A stretch of DNA of 64,000 nt, taken from contig MQVO02000007.1 in NCBI GenBank assembly GCA_001986395.2, positions 1,426,001-1,490,000 of the forward strand, given 5' to 3'. The position numbers and the translations under genes were made by a program. How positions within the stretch are numbered: the stretch's first letter is position 1; every line of letters begins with the position of its first letter. The DNA comes from Irpex lacteus (taxonomy: Eukaryota; Basidiomycota; Agaricomycetes; Polyporales; Irpicaceae). Positions 34,601 to 45,257 of this stretch are shown here, piece by piece. A model generated the notes under the pieces. That model did not search any database. It was given only the letters and a program-made list of their open reading frames with translations, and was not told the DNA's origin.

Positions 34601-35460
34601 TCTCCCGGTCACCTCAGCACGACATACTTATGTCATTCTAGAGAAACGCTGCAAATTTTGCGCGCACCGCCGCACGTTTGTCACTCGCCTTACAACTCAC
34701 TACGGGGATTCTATGGTACTGCGCTGTTGATTGACCCTTGCTTGTAAGTATAGGAATTCCGATATGCTTTAGTGAACGCCGAGACTTTCTTTAAAAATAG
34801 CTCAGGCCATCAAGGCACGGTAGTCCAGACAATTGAGGTAGCCCGGCCCGACAGACGACCCAGCATGTACTTGTCTGACATACTATGCATCGACGCGTTT
34901 GCTTTCAATGGGCGGAGGCATTCTGCAGCTGTGAGCTCCAAGCCCGTGCGCGGGATGAGTGATGAAGTTCAAGAAATGGATCATGTACTATATCTATGAC
35001 CCGGATTTTGTGACTTTCTCCATGACTGGAACGCTCGTTTCACTTCGAGTCTGCGTAAGTCTTTAACTTAATGTTACTGCAATGTCGCAGATACTACCGT
35101 ACAGCAAGTACTAAAGAATTCTTGATCAGTGTTCTGTTATTACAGTTTCCCTGTTGCGCAATATAGCCACGGTGCATGCCGCAACTTGAACGATCACTTA
35201 GCTACCTGCATGTGACCTTGGGTGCGTGTTCGTGCGAATCAGCGAACCATGCGAGTGTTGACATTTTAATCACAAGCCATCATAAACTCATTCAATCCTC
35301 ATACTGTCCCCACCGGTATGTTTCTCCAGGCAAGTCGCGCCCTGCTTCATTCGAGGCACTTGTGTTTCTGTGTATGCTCGATGACTACAACTTCCAGAAT
35401 CCAGAACGATGCGTACGACTACAGAGTGGTTAGCAAAGGGCGAATTCAACGGCTATGATC
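28681..35460. other. Gene-poor region, no recognisable coding content
   Basis: Nearly 6.8 kb in which all open frames are shorter than about 100 codons, overlap each other on both strands and show no domain, no intron-linked continuation and no codon pattern. I looked for retroelement protein motifs (reverse transcriptase, integrase, gag knuckles), long terminal repeats and tRNA-like B-boxes and saw none. CpG is not visibly depleted, so it does not look like strongly RIP-mutated DNA. It may be an old, decayed mobile-element zone or a subfunctional spacer. A short A/T-rich repeat (AATTCGGAATA) occurs twice near 33051 and 33072. Confidence 0.5.
33930..33987. other. Two interleaved inverted repeats (pseudoknot-like)
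   Basis: GGTCTCAT (33930-33937) pairs perfectly with ATGAGACC (33969-33976), and AACAGGA (33952-33958) pairs with TCCTGTT (33981-33987). The two stems interleave, so they would form an H-type pseudoknot topology if transcribed. It may be chance in this spacer. Confidence 0.3.
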
Positions 35461-35664
35461 TCGGGACCGCGATAGTCACATTACGCACGTTTGTCCCTCG
35501 AAAGATAACCACGTTCACGTTCACGTTCAGCTGAGCAGCAGTACTGGTGGCTGCATCAACAAATTGGCAGTTGCTCCGCCCAGACAGTGTGTGAACTTCC
35601 CGTATAAAATCCGTTTAATCTATCTCATTCCCAAAGCGTCCTGCTCGGCTTCCTCACTGCTGCC
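35461..35664 (+). promoter_or_regulatory. Promoter with four CACGTT hexamers and TATA box
   Basis: GCACGTTT at 35485-35492 is followed by three head-to-tail CACGTT hexamers at 35510-35515, 35516-35521 and 35522-35527. A TATA box (TATAAAA) lies at 35603-35609, 56 bp before the ATG at 35665. CACGTT/CACGTG is the binding site of Pho4-type bHLH factors, and yeast PHO5 and GIT1 belong to the PHO regulon. The link to phosphate here is inference from site and gene type. Confidence 0.6.
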
Positions 35665-37875
35665 ATGTCCGCTCCCTCAGTCGACAAGCTCAACGAGAAA
35701 GACATTATCGTCGACGCCGTCTCGACGAGAACACAGGGGGACGCGCAGCTTCCTGATGACTCACATAAGCCATCCAGGAAGGAGTCGCTGAGCGGGTACT
35801 TCACCATCGCCGCTGCGGCATTCGGATTGATCAGGTAATGTGGATTTGCACTTGGGGTTCAGACGTACAGCTTTGTTGACAAGCCTTCATAGCGATGGCT
35901 GTAAGTGTTCATCGACTGTTATTGCTGGGTCTGGACCCGCATGTACACAACTCATGATTTGTCCTCACAGACCAAAACAATCTTATGACCATGGCCAATG
36001 TGCGTACAACGTGTATCGTACTGATATGATGTCTCTCTGATGTTCGTATAGGTAATCTTCAAGAAGCTTTATCCTAAAGAATATACGTCGTCGGTCTCAA
36101 CGCGCGTGTCTAACTCTCTTCTTGTTGGTCAGTGTGCATTTGCATGTGAGGCACTCACGAATGAACCTGATTATCGGCATAGGCGCAATCATTGGACAGG
36201 TAGTTGTTGGCCTCATCTGTGATCGTGTAGGACGCAAGGTCGCTTTAGTTGGCACAACTCTCTTCATTGTTCTTGGTGCTATCCTCGGCACCGCCGCTCA
36301 TGGGGCTCATGGCAGTCCTGCTGGTCTCTTCTGGTTCTTGACTTTCGCTCGCGGGATCACTGGTATTGTAAGTAGACTCAAGCCTTACTCCTGAGTGCAG
36401 CATCTCACGAAGACAAAGGGCGTAGGCGGTGAATATCCTGCATCATCCACTAGTGCTAGTGAAGCTGCAAACGAGAAAATGGTCAAACAGCGTGGCCCAG
36501 GTTCGTTCACATACCATCGCGAGATACATTTCCAGTGCTGACTAGAAGCAGTCTTTGTCATGGTGACCAACTTCGTCCTCAGTGTAAGCGATAGATATCT
36601 ATTGTAACAGGATGTGGAGAAACTGACTTCTCCCATCTTTGTAGTTTGGTGGACCTCTCGCCGTATCTGTTTTCCTGATAGTGCTCTCGGCGGCTGGCGA
36701 AAACCATCTACCGACTGTCTGGCGTGTCTGCTTTGGGATCGGCATCATTCTTCCTTTGACCGTGTTCTATTTCCGGATGCGTATGCTTAGCCCTAAGCTG
36801 TACCGCAAAGGAGCAATCAAGCGTGAGCCTGCATGGGATCTTGCCATGATTTAGTAATGACACATACTTTTGCACTAGATCGAGTACCATACATTCTGGT
36901 CATCAAGAGGTACTGGCGACCGCTAATTGGTACATGCGGAGCATGGTAAGCCCCCCATGACCACCGTGTATTCTCCAGTCTTGGGCTAAATCTTTCGCCG
37001 GGTAGGTTCCTCTACGATTTTGTCACCTTCCCTAACGGTGTCTTCTCCGGTACCATCATCTCGAGCATCATTCACAACGGTGATATCAAGAAGACTGCAG
37101 AATGGCAATTGCTCCTCGGCGCCATCGCTCTTCCTGGTGTTTTCGTCGGTGCTTACCTTTGTAATGTGATAGGTCGCCGCAACACCGTAAGTGACAGTAT
37201 TGTTCGATTGTGTATAGACTGGCAGAACTAACATCATACTAGATGATGTTGGGCTTCAGCGGGTACCTCATCTTTGGGCTCATCATCGGGTGCGCATACG
37301 AAAGAATTTCTAAGATCATCCCGCTCTTCGTCATCTTGTAAGGTCTATCCGCCGTTTGATCTCTCCGGCCACTCAGCTGATGGCCCGTTTCCCCCATCGT
37401 GTTCAGCTATGGCCTCATGCAGTCTTTCGGAAACCTGGGGCCCGGTGATATGCTGGGTCTAGTCAGCGCTGAATCATACGCAACCGCTGTTCGCGGGACC
37501 TGCTATGGTCTATCCGCTGCCATAGGTAAAACTGGTGCCGCCGTCGGTACACAGGCTTTTACGCCTATCCAGACCAATCTAGGAAAAAAGTACGCCGCTA
37601 CTTATCTTGTTGCGCTAGCACTGACTGACTCGGACATACATTGATGCATCCGTAGGTGGACATTCATCATCGCTGCCATTTGCGGTGTCACTGGTATTCT
37701 GACAACTTACTTTTTCGTTCCCGAAATGACCGGTATCGACCTCGCCGAGGAAGATCGTAATTTCATGCAGTACCTCAGGGATAATGGATGGGAAGGAGCG
37801 GTCGGTGAAGACGATGATGAGGAGTTGGTCGACGATGAGTCCAGTGTGGAGGGAAAAGTCAGTGAGAAAGAGTAG
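35665..37875 (+). CDS. MFS transporter, GIT1/phosphate:H+ symporter type
   Basis: About ten exons encode a 12-helix major-facilitator protein of about 510 residues. After the hydrophilic N-terminus (ATG 35665) come LSGYFTIAAAAFGLISDGYQ and MANVIFKKLYPKEYTSSVST, then VGLICDRVGRKVALVG, the MFS loop 2-3 signature, and GVGGEYPASSTSASE. The second half has WFLYDFVTFPNGVFSG, VGAYLCNVIGRR and NLGPGDMLGLVSAESYAT. The order DGYQ, GVGGEYP and P-x-NPE/PGDMLG-type helix 10 is that of the phosphate:H+ symporter/GIT1 group (glycerophosphoinositol, glycerophosphocholine or phosphate uptake). The C-terminus is acidic (GEDDDEELVDDESS), TAG at 37873-37875. Substrate cannot be told from sequence alone; inorganic phosphate or other organic phosphates are alternatives. 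Confidence 0.88.
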
Positions 37876-38247
37876 AGTCTCATCTACTGCCTGCTTTACG
37901 TTTTTCCGCTTTCACATTCACGATTTCTATCGGTGTCACATTGAAATGAGTTTTGTATGTACTTAACGAGCTTGTATCATTATGTATGCTGTTCCCTCGA
38001 ACTACCTGTTGCCAGTCTCGCGTTTCTCGACAAAAAGAGGAGCCCACATTGAACAGTATGCGTAGTAACTCACGGAAGTCAATGCCCTTGTAATAACACA
38101 CATCTATAAGGAAGACTGGATCTGCTTGGTAGCAAGTACTATCACTCATTGTAACATATTCAGAAGTATTCATCAAAAGCACTAAGAAAGCTTGCTCTCA
38201 ATAAGATACACGCGTTGTAACTTCGGTCCAAGAAGGTGTATCAGATC

Positions 38248-40603
38248 CTAGACCATATCATCCATGGTTAGCTTCTCCGTTTTACACTCTTTCCACCGCC
38301 GCCCCAGCCTGACCCTTGTAATTTTCTTCCGCACGTCGGGCTTATCAGTGAATGGATTCGATTGTGGTGTCCCAAGTTCCCTAAACTCCTTCGCAAGTAC
38401 CCGAGTCGAAGCATTGTGTAGCTCTGGAGAAAATCGTCCATAGAATGGCCAAAACCAAAGCAGCTGTGACCGTGCCTTCTTCACATGTCCTGCCATAAGA
38501 TATGTGCGGGCCTTTGCGTCAACAGCAGCGACATCCGGCCGCACGCGACGGAAGACCATGGCCCTAAACACCCACTCCGCGTAAGCTGACTGACCTAGTC
38601 TTGCATAACCCGCCTTCCTGGCTGACACGAGAGTCATCTTCGTGCCGACCATATCACCGGCATGAGAGTAGCTCTCTATGAGCACGTCATAGTGATATTT
38701 AGTAGGGTGTTTACCGTGTTCGAGCATGAATTGAAAGTGCGCCTTCGCTGACTCGACGTCCCCTTTGGTCACGCCTTCGAACAAGACGCGGTTCCTTGTC
38801 AGCTCACCGTCAAGATGCCATTGCCGCGCGGTGAGAGAACTGAGGTCTGAGGATCGGTCGCACTGTCTTTTGGTATGACACATCGGTGGAAGCCAAAGTG
38901 GCGCTTGTTTCGTCTGTTGTTGAACGCTGTGAGTCAGACGAAGCTAACTGCCGATCATCAGCAACAGCAATATGTGTGTTTTGACTTGGCGCAAAGACGG
39001 TGCGTGAGGCTGTTCCAAACGATGGGCGGGCTCTGGACTCGCTGCTGACGAAGCAGTGTGGCGAAGACGATATTGGGGTGTCAAAGGGTATACGTGAAAT
39101 CTTTAATGAGTGGGGAAGGCATGTAGAAGTCGAACCAATTGCCCCGGACGTATGCACCTTGTCCTCGATAGATATCTAACGAAGGTTTCCGCTGTACGTT
39201 CGATGTGTCTGAGACGAAGGGCCTGCATGAATTGGCTAGTTATCCGCAGGCTCTTCAACCCTTTCGCTGGAAGTGAGCTCTTCAACAGCGCATTCACAGC
39301 CCAATGCCTGTGTCTGACTGTCAATAGTCCCAGGCCTGAATAAAGGTCTCCCTGCCAGCTTATTTGGCAGAGATGGATTAGCGCAGAGGGCATATCGTGG
39401 CGCAGCGTAGACGAGATATCCAGTGCAATAGGAAAGTGTCCTGTAGAGCTGAATCAGATGTGCGGCGAAGTATGAGTCTAGTTGAATCCCGTAAGCCTTC
39501 GTACGCTGAACCACTTGCATCGCGAGGTCATGGTCTTCCGTCTTCGCGCCGTAATTTACAGGTATTGTGAAGGTGATGTAGGTGCCCACCGGGACAAGTG
39601 ACCGTATGGCCTGAACTGGACGACGTGGCTATGGCCCCGTCTGGATGGGTTGATACCTGCCAACCGGTAAGCTCCCGCCCTACTTTGCCAAGCGGGCTGT
39701 CAAAGAAGGAGATGAGTCGCCGGATGGCGGTGGTGTCGACCGTGTCGACAGCAACCTGCAGGAGGCTGTTCAGTACTACGCATAATGTCGGTTCGTCTTG
39801 GGAGCTCACCTTAGAGATATGAGCTAGAGCACGATCTTTTACCTGAGGATCGGGCCCTAATGGGCAATATCCTGAGGCCAGGAGAGCGTGAGCGGAAGCA
39901 TCCATGGGAAACCCTGCATCCTGCATCCACTCGAGACAGTCCTGTGCCTTTTCCAGATCCTGGTTCCATAAATGACCTGTCACTAAGGTGTTGAAGGTTC
40001 GGCGGTTGAGTTGGATATGGGCCTCCTCGAAATCGGTCAATACATGGTCGGGAGGCGGCATTGTGAGACCTCTTCTAGCGCGCGGTTTCGCCAGTTCAGC
40101 AAACGTATGGTAGTCTTGCAAGATTGGATCTGCTCCAGAGAAACAAGTTCCGCCCACCGCCTTGTCTGCGCAAGCTGATACGCGATTCTCTCGTACACGC
40201 TCTGTGTAAATCGGCACCCTAGTTCGTGAGCAAGGATGAGTATACGGATGACTCGGGACGGGTCAGTTGTATTGATCACGAGAGCAGCGAGTTCCACAGC
40301 CTTCTGGCGATCACGTAGGTGATCTAGGAGTTCCGTGGATTGTGCATGAACCTCTGGGTTTCCCGTGTGCAACCTTCCTCCCGCTGTAAGGCGTATAGTT
40401 TGTCTACCATGACAAGAAGTCTCTGTTCTAGTTGGGGAAGTATCGCTACAGTTCTGCGCTGGGATCTCTGAGAAGGAAGCTTGAAAGCCCGTTGGAATTT
40501 GCGTTTGTGGTCCTGATCATGTCGTGAAGCAGAAGGTTGGCAGGCGACTGCTCGAACTTGCAGTGCAATTGCTGCAGACCTCCATCGTGTGTCTTGCCAA
40601 CAT
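38248..40603 (-). CDS. PPR-type protein, probably mitochondrial (exon map partly unresolved)
   Basis: Chain of exons encoding helix-pair repeats of pentatricopeptide type: VYERIAYQLAQTRRWAELVS, RRTFNTLVTGHLWNQDLEKA, DVESAKAHFQFMLEHGKHP and KYHYDVLIESYSHAGDM. Such proteins bind organellar RNA and act in mitochondrial RNA processing or translation. Very short introns fit the frame: 40513-40557 (45 nt), 40026-40069 (44 nt), 39611-39656 (46 nt) and 39352-39412 (61 nt). The start at ATG 40603 depends on the weak 45-nt intron and is uncertain. Between 38880 and 39160 I could not find consensus introns that join the frames cleanly; there may be an unusual splice or an indel. The last exon ends KEKLT-like tail (TEKLTMDDMV) with stop at 38248-38250. 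Confidence 0.65.
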
Positions 40604-43049
40604 GGAGCGATTATCACCGTTTCGCGGTCGAAAATGGAGGAGGTTGGCAGGATGGAAATGCCTGAATACTCAATATATTCAAATGAACTGATACATATGC
40701 ATGGCTAGCTCTCCAGAGCATGGACAGCCGGTTACCGGCATTCCTTAGGCTAAAAACAGTGTGAAGTTCTGTCACTTAGAATGCAAGCCTCGTTACATAC
40801 CTTGCACTTTCAGGGAAGCTATGAGCGTCGTCTACAAGCATCGAACATGCAGAATTAGGTGAGAGACCTTCAAGTTGGTCCTGCAAACTTAGCCCGATGT
40901 CAGAGAGAACGAGGGCCGGAATTTACCGTCCGGCGCTACGACGCTCAATCAGACGCCGAACTTGTTCGCTCAAGATCAAAGGTTACTTCGTTGCACTGGC
41001 GGCACGACCATCATATCCGACAAGATTCCAGTGGCTGCATGTCACCTTGCGTGACGGTAAGGACCACAGCTTGAGTAAGGTGCAATGAGCAGTAATCATC
41101 TGCTTTATCTTCTAAGCCCGTTCAATCGTCACATGGATTTTGTAGCTGACTAGCGAATTGGACTGAAGGTCTCCTTCCGAGGTATGATGCCACGTCCCGA
41201 CGGGCTAGGGTATTGCAGGATCATGCTGACAGTAACTTAGACAGAATCTCATTCGACGACGTCGTCGTTCTATGCTTATTTCGGACCCTGCCTGATGTCA
41301 TACGTATGGCACAGCGTAATGCGGTGAAGAAACAGCACCGGATTATGCTGCAGAACTCGAGGATATGCGGACACATATCCCACGCCCAACGGAATGAACT
41401 CAAACACGCTGCGGGGTGAGGTAGGAATGGTCTGGCCTTAGACACTCCCTTAGGATTTGTTACTAATATCACTTCGAACCAGCTCCGTCACCACCGGAAG
41501 ATTACTAGAAGTGAAGCTGGTTGACAGGCAGTGTCACTCCAAGAGAATAGACCTCGCGGGCTTCGTAATGGCATCTTCTGCGAAGGAGGGACTTACACGA
41601 CTCTCTCCGTACTTAAGTACCAGGGACGGTAAGGCGAGTGCATAGTCGTAACCACGCACACTGCGGAGCATAGCAAGGGTGAGGACGTAGAATGGATCTG
41701 TATGTCTGCATCAACTCGCTTGTCGTCCCTAGACTGTACTCACGCAGCTCAGGGCCTCAATGAAGCTGCGGTGATAAGGGGATGTCATCGCGCAGCTTGC
41801 ACGTATCTTCTTGCCAAACGCGAATAGATCGCCATTCGCTGACCAACTCGAGACATGATACCAATCGCGCAAAGATTACTACCAGCTGTGCTAGGACAAC
41901 ACTATACTAGCCAGTAAGTACTCTGGCGCGGATCAACGAAGTTTCGGCCCAGAATGGCTTCCGTTTTGCATACTGATCATGTTTGCCACCATTGCTGAAA
42001 CCTCGGAGTATCGCTGCAACGCAGAAAAGCCAGCACAAGATGTATGACCTCCAAGGACGCCTGGAAAATATCGACGCGGCACCCGAGGACGTCTGTTTTG
42101 CTAGCCGGCACAAACGGAACATGTACAGATGTTCAGATGGTCCAGACTCTCGGAAGGTTATACCTGCACAGCGTCGTGGCGTGCAAAATAGCCTACATCA
42201 GTATGAGTTGTATCGGTTCGTACGGTGATGCGACATCCGAAGACCGTGATCTATTTTATGGAGTGCGTTATTTTAGATGAGTGGGTTTAGCAACTTTTCT
42301 GAGCGGTGATCAGGCTCAAAATGGAGATGGGAGGCGGGCGTTTGGCATTGCTCTACAGCGTGTGAATGGTACCGATGGGAGGATGCCCCACTTCCGCCTC
42401 CCACCGCGCGACGGCCGGGTTTCGATCTGACTCGCACACACGAAACGAGCTTCCGCCTAACGCACTCACCGACCAGCACAGGACGCTTTGCTCGGTAAAG
42501 GCACTCGCATACGTATGGACAAGAATGCGCGCACGTGATCGGAGGAAGTGATGTCGCTCGGTGCACAGGATTGGGGCATTCGCGCATCTCTGAAGGTTGA
42601 AATCACCTCGTGCCCGGCCGTTTGGATGGCGTCCGCTCATATCTTTCCGTCATCAGATCCCACCTCTCGTCTTGGCCAGCATTCTGCCGGCAGATGCGCA
42701 CTGCTTTTGCGGTGACGGTTTGACTCGAGCTCATCATGTTCAACCTGGTCGGCCGGAGGACTTGTCGACTTACTCGGCATCTGTACTCCTGTACCTAGAT
42801 CATTGGCTATTCCCGCGCTCTCGTCCCAGGGACCCTGGCGTACGTCCGATTGATGGGAATGAAATCCGCTCAAGTCACCACATGCAACTCTAGCGTTTCC
42901 GTCGTCGCACTGCGTCCGCTATTTTCTCACTTGGGTTTGTAGCGCTGATAGAGAAGGCTATCCATGTCTATGTTTGAGCTTGACAACCGAACAGAGCAGA
43001 CGCGGGACAGCTGGCTTCGTCAGGAATCTGGTCAATCTAGTCATCCGCA
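40604..43049. other. Gene-poor spacer
   Basis: About 2.4 kb with only short overlapping open frames and no recognisable protein, RNA gene or repeat. One possible alternative 5' exon of the PPR gene (ATG near 40840 on the minus strand followed by a GTATGT donor) lies here but leads to a stop. Confidence 0.45.
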
Positions 43050-43056
43050 TATAAAA
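43050..43056 (+). promoter_or_regulatory. TATA box of the adenylating-enzyme gene
   Basis: TATAAAA located 60 bp upstream of the ATG at 43116, the usual spacing for a fungal regulated promoter in this window. Confidence 0.55.
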
Positions 43057-43115
43057 CGTCTTGGTGCGTGCCTTGCTAGATCCCCATCTCCTCCCCCAGC
43101 TTCTCCTTACTCGCC

Positions 43116-44846
43116 ATGCCTTCATACAGGACACACATAACAATTCTCCAGCAGATTGCGGAGTCCCACCCCAACGCCAATGCATTCCAAGTGCCGCAGT
43201 TCGATCAACTTACCAATGAGGTCCTGCAGTGGCATCCAGTGACCTATAGTCGCTTCTTCGCTGACGTCGAGCTCTTCGCAAAGTACTGGGCACACTGGCT
43301 GTCGTCACAAGGTATTCCACGGCGCTCAGTAGTCGGTGTATGGTAAGTCCAAATCCGCACGCCGCTCCGGTTCATTACTCATTCAGTGGATAGGCTCGGT
43401 GGATCGACATATGTCGACTGCGTCCATATTTACTCAATAGTGAGGGCTGGGTACATTCCTCAGTTCTTCTCCCTTCGCCTCCCCGAACCGACTATCATCT
43501 TTGAGCTTCTTGCCAAGTCAAATGGCAAAGCTCTGATCTACGACGCTTCTTTCTCCTCTACCATGTCCTCGTCAGCATCAGTGCCAACAAAGGTCGCTGC
43601 CGACCTCCGAGCAGAATCCGTTGAGGACGTCTCATTACCATCCATCGTCGAGTCCCACGAAGGAGACGAGACCTTGATGATATTCCACACTTCCGGCTCA
43701 ACGTCTGGTCAGCCGAAAGTGATTCGATGTAGCTATTCGTGGTGGGATGCCTGCCTGAAGAAGTCGCGGGACTGTGTAGTCCCAAAGAGCCATACAAGAC
43801 AAGATGTTACGATATGGATGTAAGTCCAGTCTTCATAATGATCACAGCTTTTTGATCATTTAACTCAATCAAATTCCAGGGGTAGCATGTGTCACATTGG
43901 ACAAACATTCATGTTCTCCGGAGCTCTCCAGCACGCTTCCTGCACTATACAGACATCGTCACAAGCGTTTCCCTCATCCGAGTTGATGGACATGGTCGCC
44001 CGCTGTGGCCTCAACCGTATGAACATCTTCCCAACATACCTGGCTAAGCATCTCCGCGCCTCTCGCCAGGACCCGAAGCTGCTAGGCATGCTCCAGAATT
44101 TGGACGAAATCTTTTACTCTGGGTTGATGCTGGGCCAGGAGGACGAGGAGTGGGTCCATCGTCATGGTATTACGCTGCGCAACTGTTTCGGCAACACGGA
44201 ATGCGGCGCGATGCTGTTGTCGGACCCCGAGTGGAAAGGCATGAATGCGCCGCTCGTTCCCATGGAGGGCACCTGCTACGGGTTCTTCCCCACAACTTCC
44301 TCTTCTGACTCGACCAGCAGCCACCAAAACGCGAACAACCGCTTCCTCGAGCTTGTCATCCTCTCAACATCACCTGATTGTCCTGATCCCGCGCTTCGCT
44401 CTGCGGATGGTCACTATCACACTGGTGATCTCTTCATCGAGGTTTCACCAGGACGCTACGTCTCGCGCGGACGGGACGATGATTGGATCAAGTCTGAGAA
44501 CTCTCTTCGCTGCGACACGAAGGCCATCGAGGACAACGTCCGAGTGACATGTCCTGATCTCATCGAAGACTGCATCGTTGTTGGTAACGGTCGACCATCA
44601 CCCACATTGTTCATCGAGGTGAAGGCTGGTTTGAGCGAGGAGAAGGTCAAGAGAGACATTATTCGCCGCACACGTCAATTCCACGCCCGCCGATATTTGC
44701 ACGAGAAGATTACTTCGACAAAGTTCATCGTCGTGGTACCAAAAAACACCTTGCCGCGAACAGCATCCAAGGGCAACATTCGTCGGCGGGCCGTCGAGGA
44801 GACATACAGAGCCGAGCTAGATCACATCTACGGTGTCGAGCACTAG
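43116..44846 (+). CDS. Stand-alone adenylate-forming (ANL superfamily) enzyme
   Basis: Three-exon gene for an adenylating enzyme of about 540 residues that activates a carboxylate with ATP. Core motifs are in order: A3 FHTSGSTSGQPK, A5 NCFGNTECG, A7 YHTGDLF, A8 GRDDDWIKSENSLRCDTKAI and A10 with the catalytic Lys in LPRTASKGNIRRR. The A8 version WIKSENSLRCDTKAIE is the one found in the A domains of fungal adenylate-forming reductases (NRPS-like A-T-R enzymes), yet no carrier (T) or reductase (R) domain follows before the TAG at 44846. The product may thus be a CoA ligase or a stand-alone adenylating partner. The start ATG 43116 gives MPSYRTHITILQQIAESHP, a normal N-terminus. Introns: about 43343-43393 and 43819-43879. 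Confidence 0.85.
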
Positions 44847-45257
44847 TTTTTAATCTCGCACCTCTTTCTTTCGCTTCGTCACATTGGAACCTTGCATTAT
44901 TAGACTTCACACGGACAACTTATTACTATGTATCAATCTGGCATTCTCAACTTCCTCGCCTCCTGGATTCATATACTCTATATTAATATTTACCTATTCC
45001 TTAATATTGCTACTGTAGTCTACTTTTGTAATACTCTGCTGGCTACGGAGCCTGCCTGTAGCATGAATGATATACGCCCTTTGATCCGGAATCCTTATCT
45101 TGGGTGGCATGCGGGCGACCCTGACTGAGTGCGCGAGAATGGGCGTTTATGAGCACCCACACTCACCGGACTCTCAGTCATCTACTTATCCACGGTACCG
45201 CCGTCTTCACAACTACTTGCCAACATGTCCTCTGTCTAGTACGACCCAGGCCGCAAC
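44847..45257. other. Intergenic region
   Basis: About 410 bp between two same-direction genes. The AT-rich stretch 44970-45030 fits the 3' UTR and poly(A) region of the upstream gene. No other feature seen. Confidence 0.45.

Noticed and set aside
28681..35460. Hidden retrotransposon or DNA transposon
   Set aside because: No polymerase, integrase or transposase motif, no long terminal or terminal inverted repeats and no target-site duplication could be seen.
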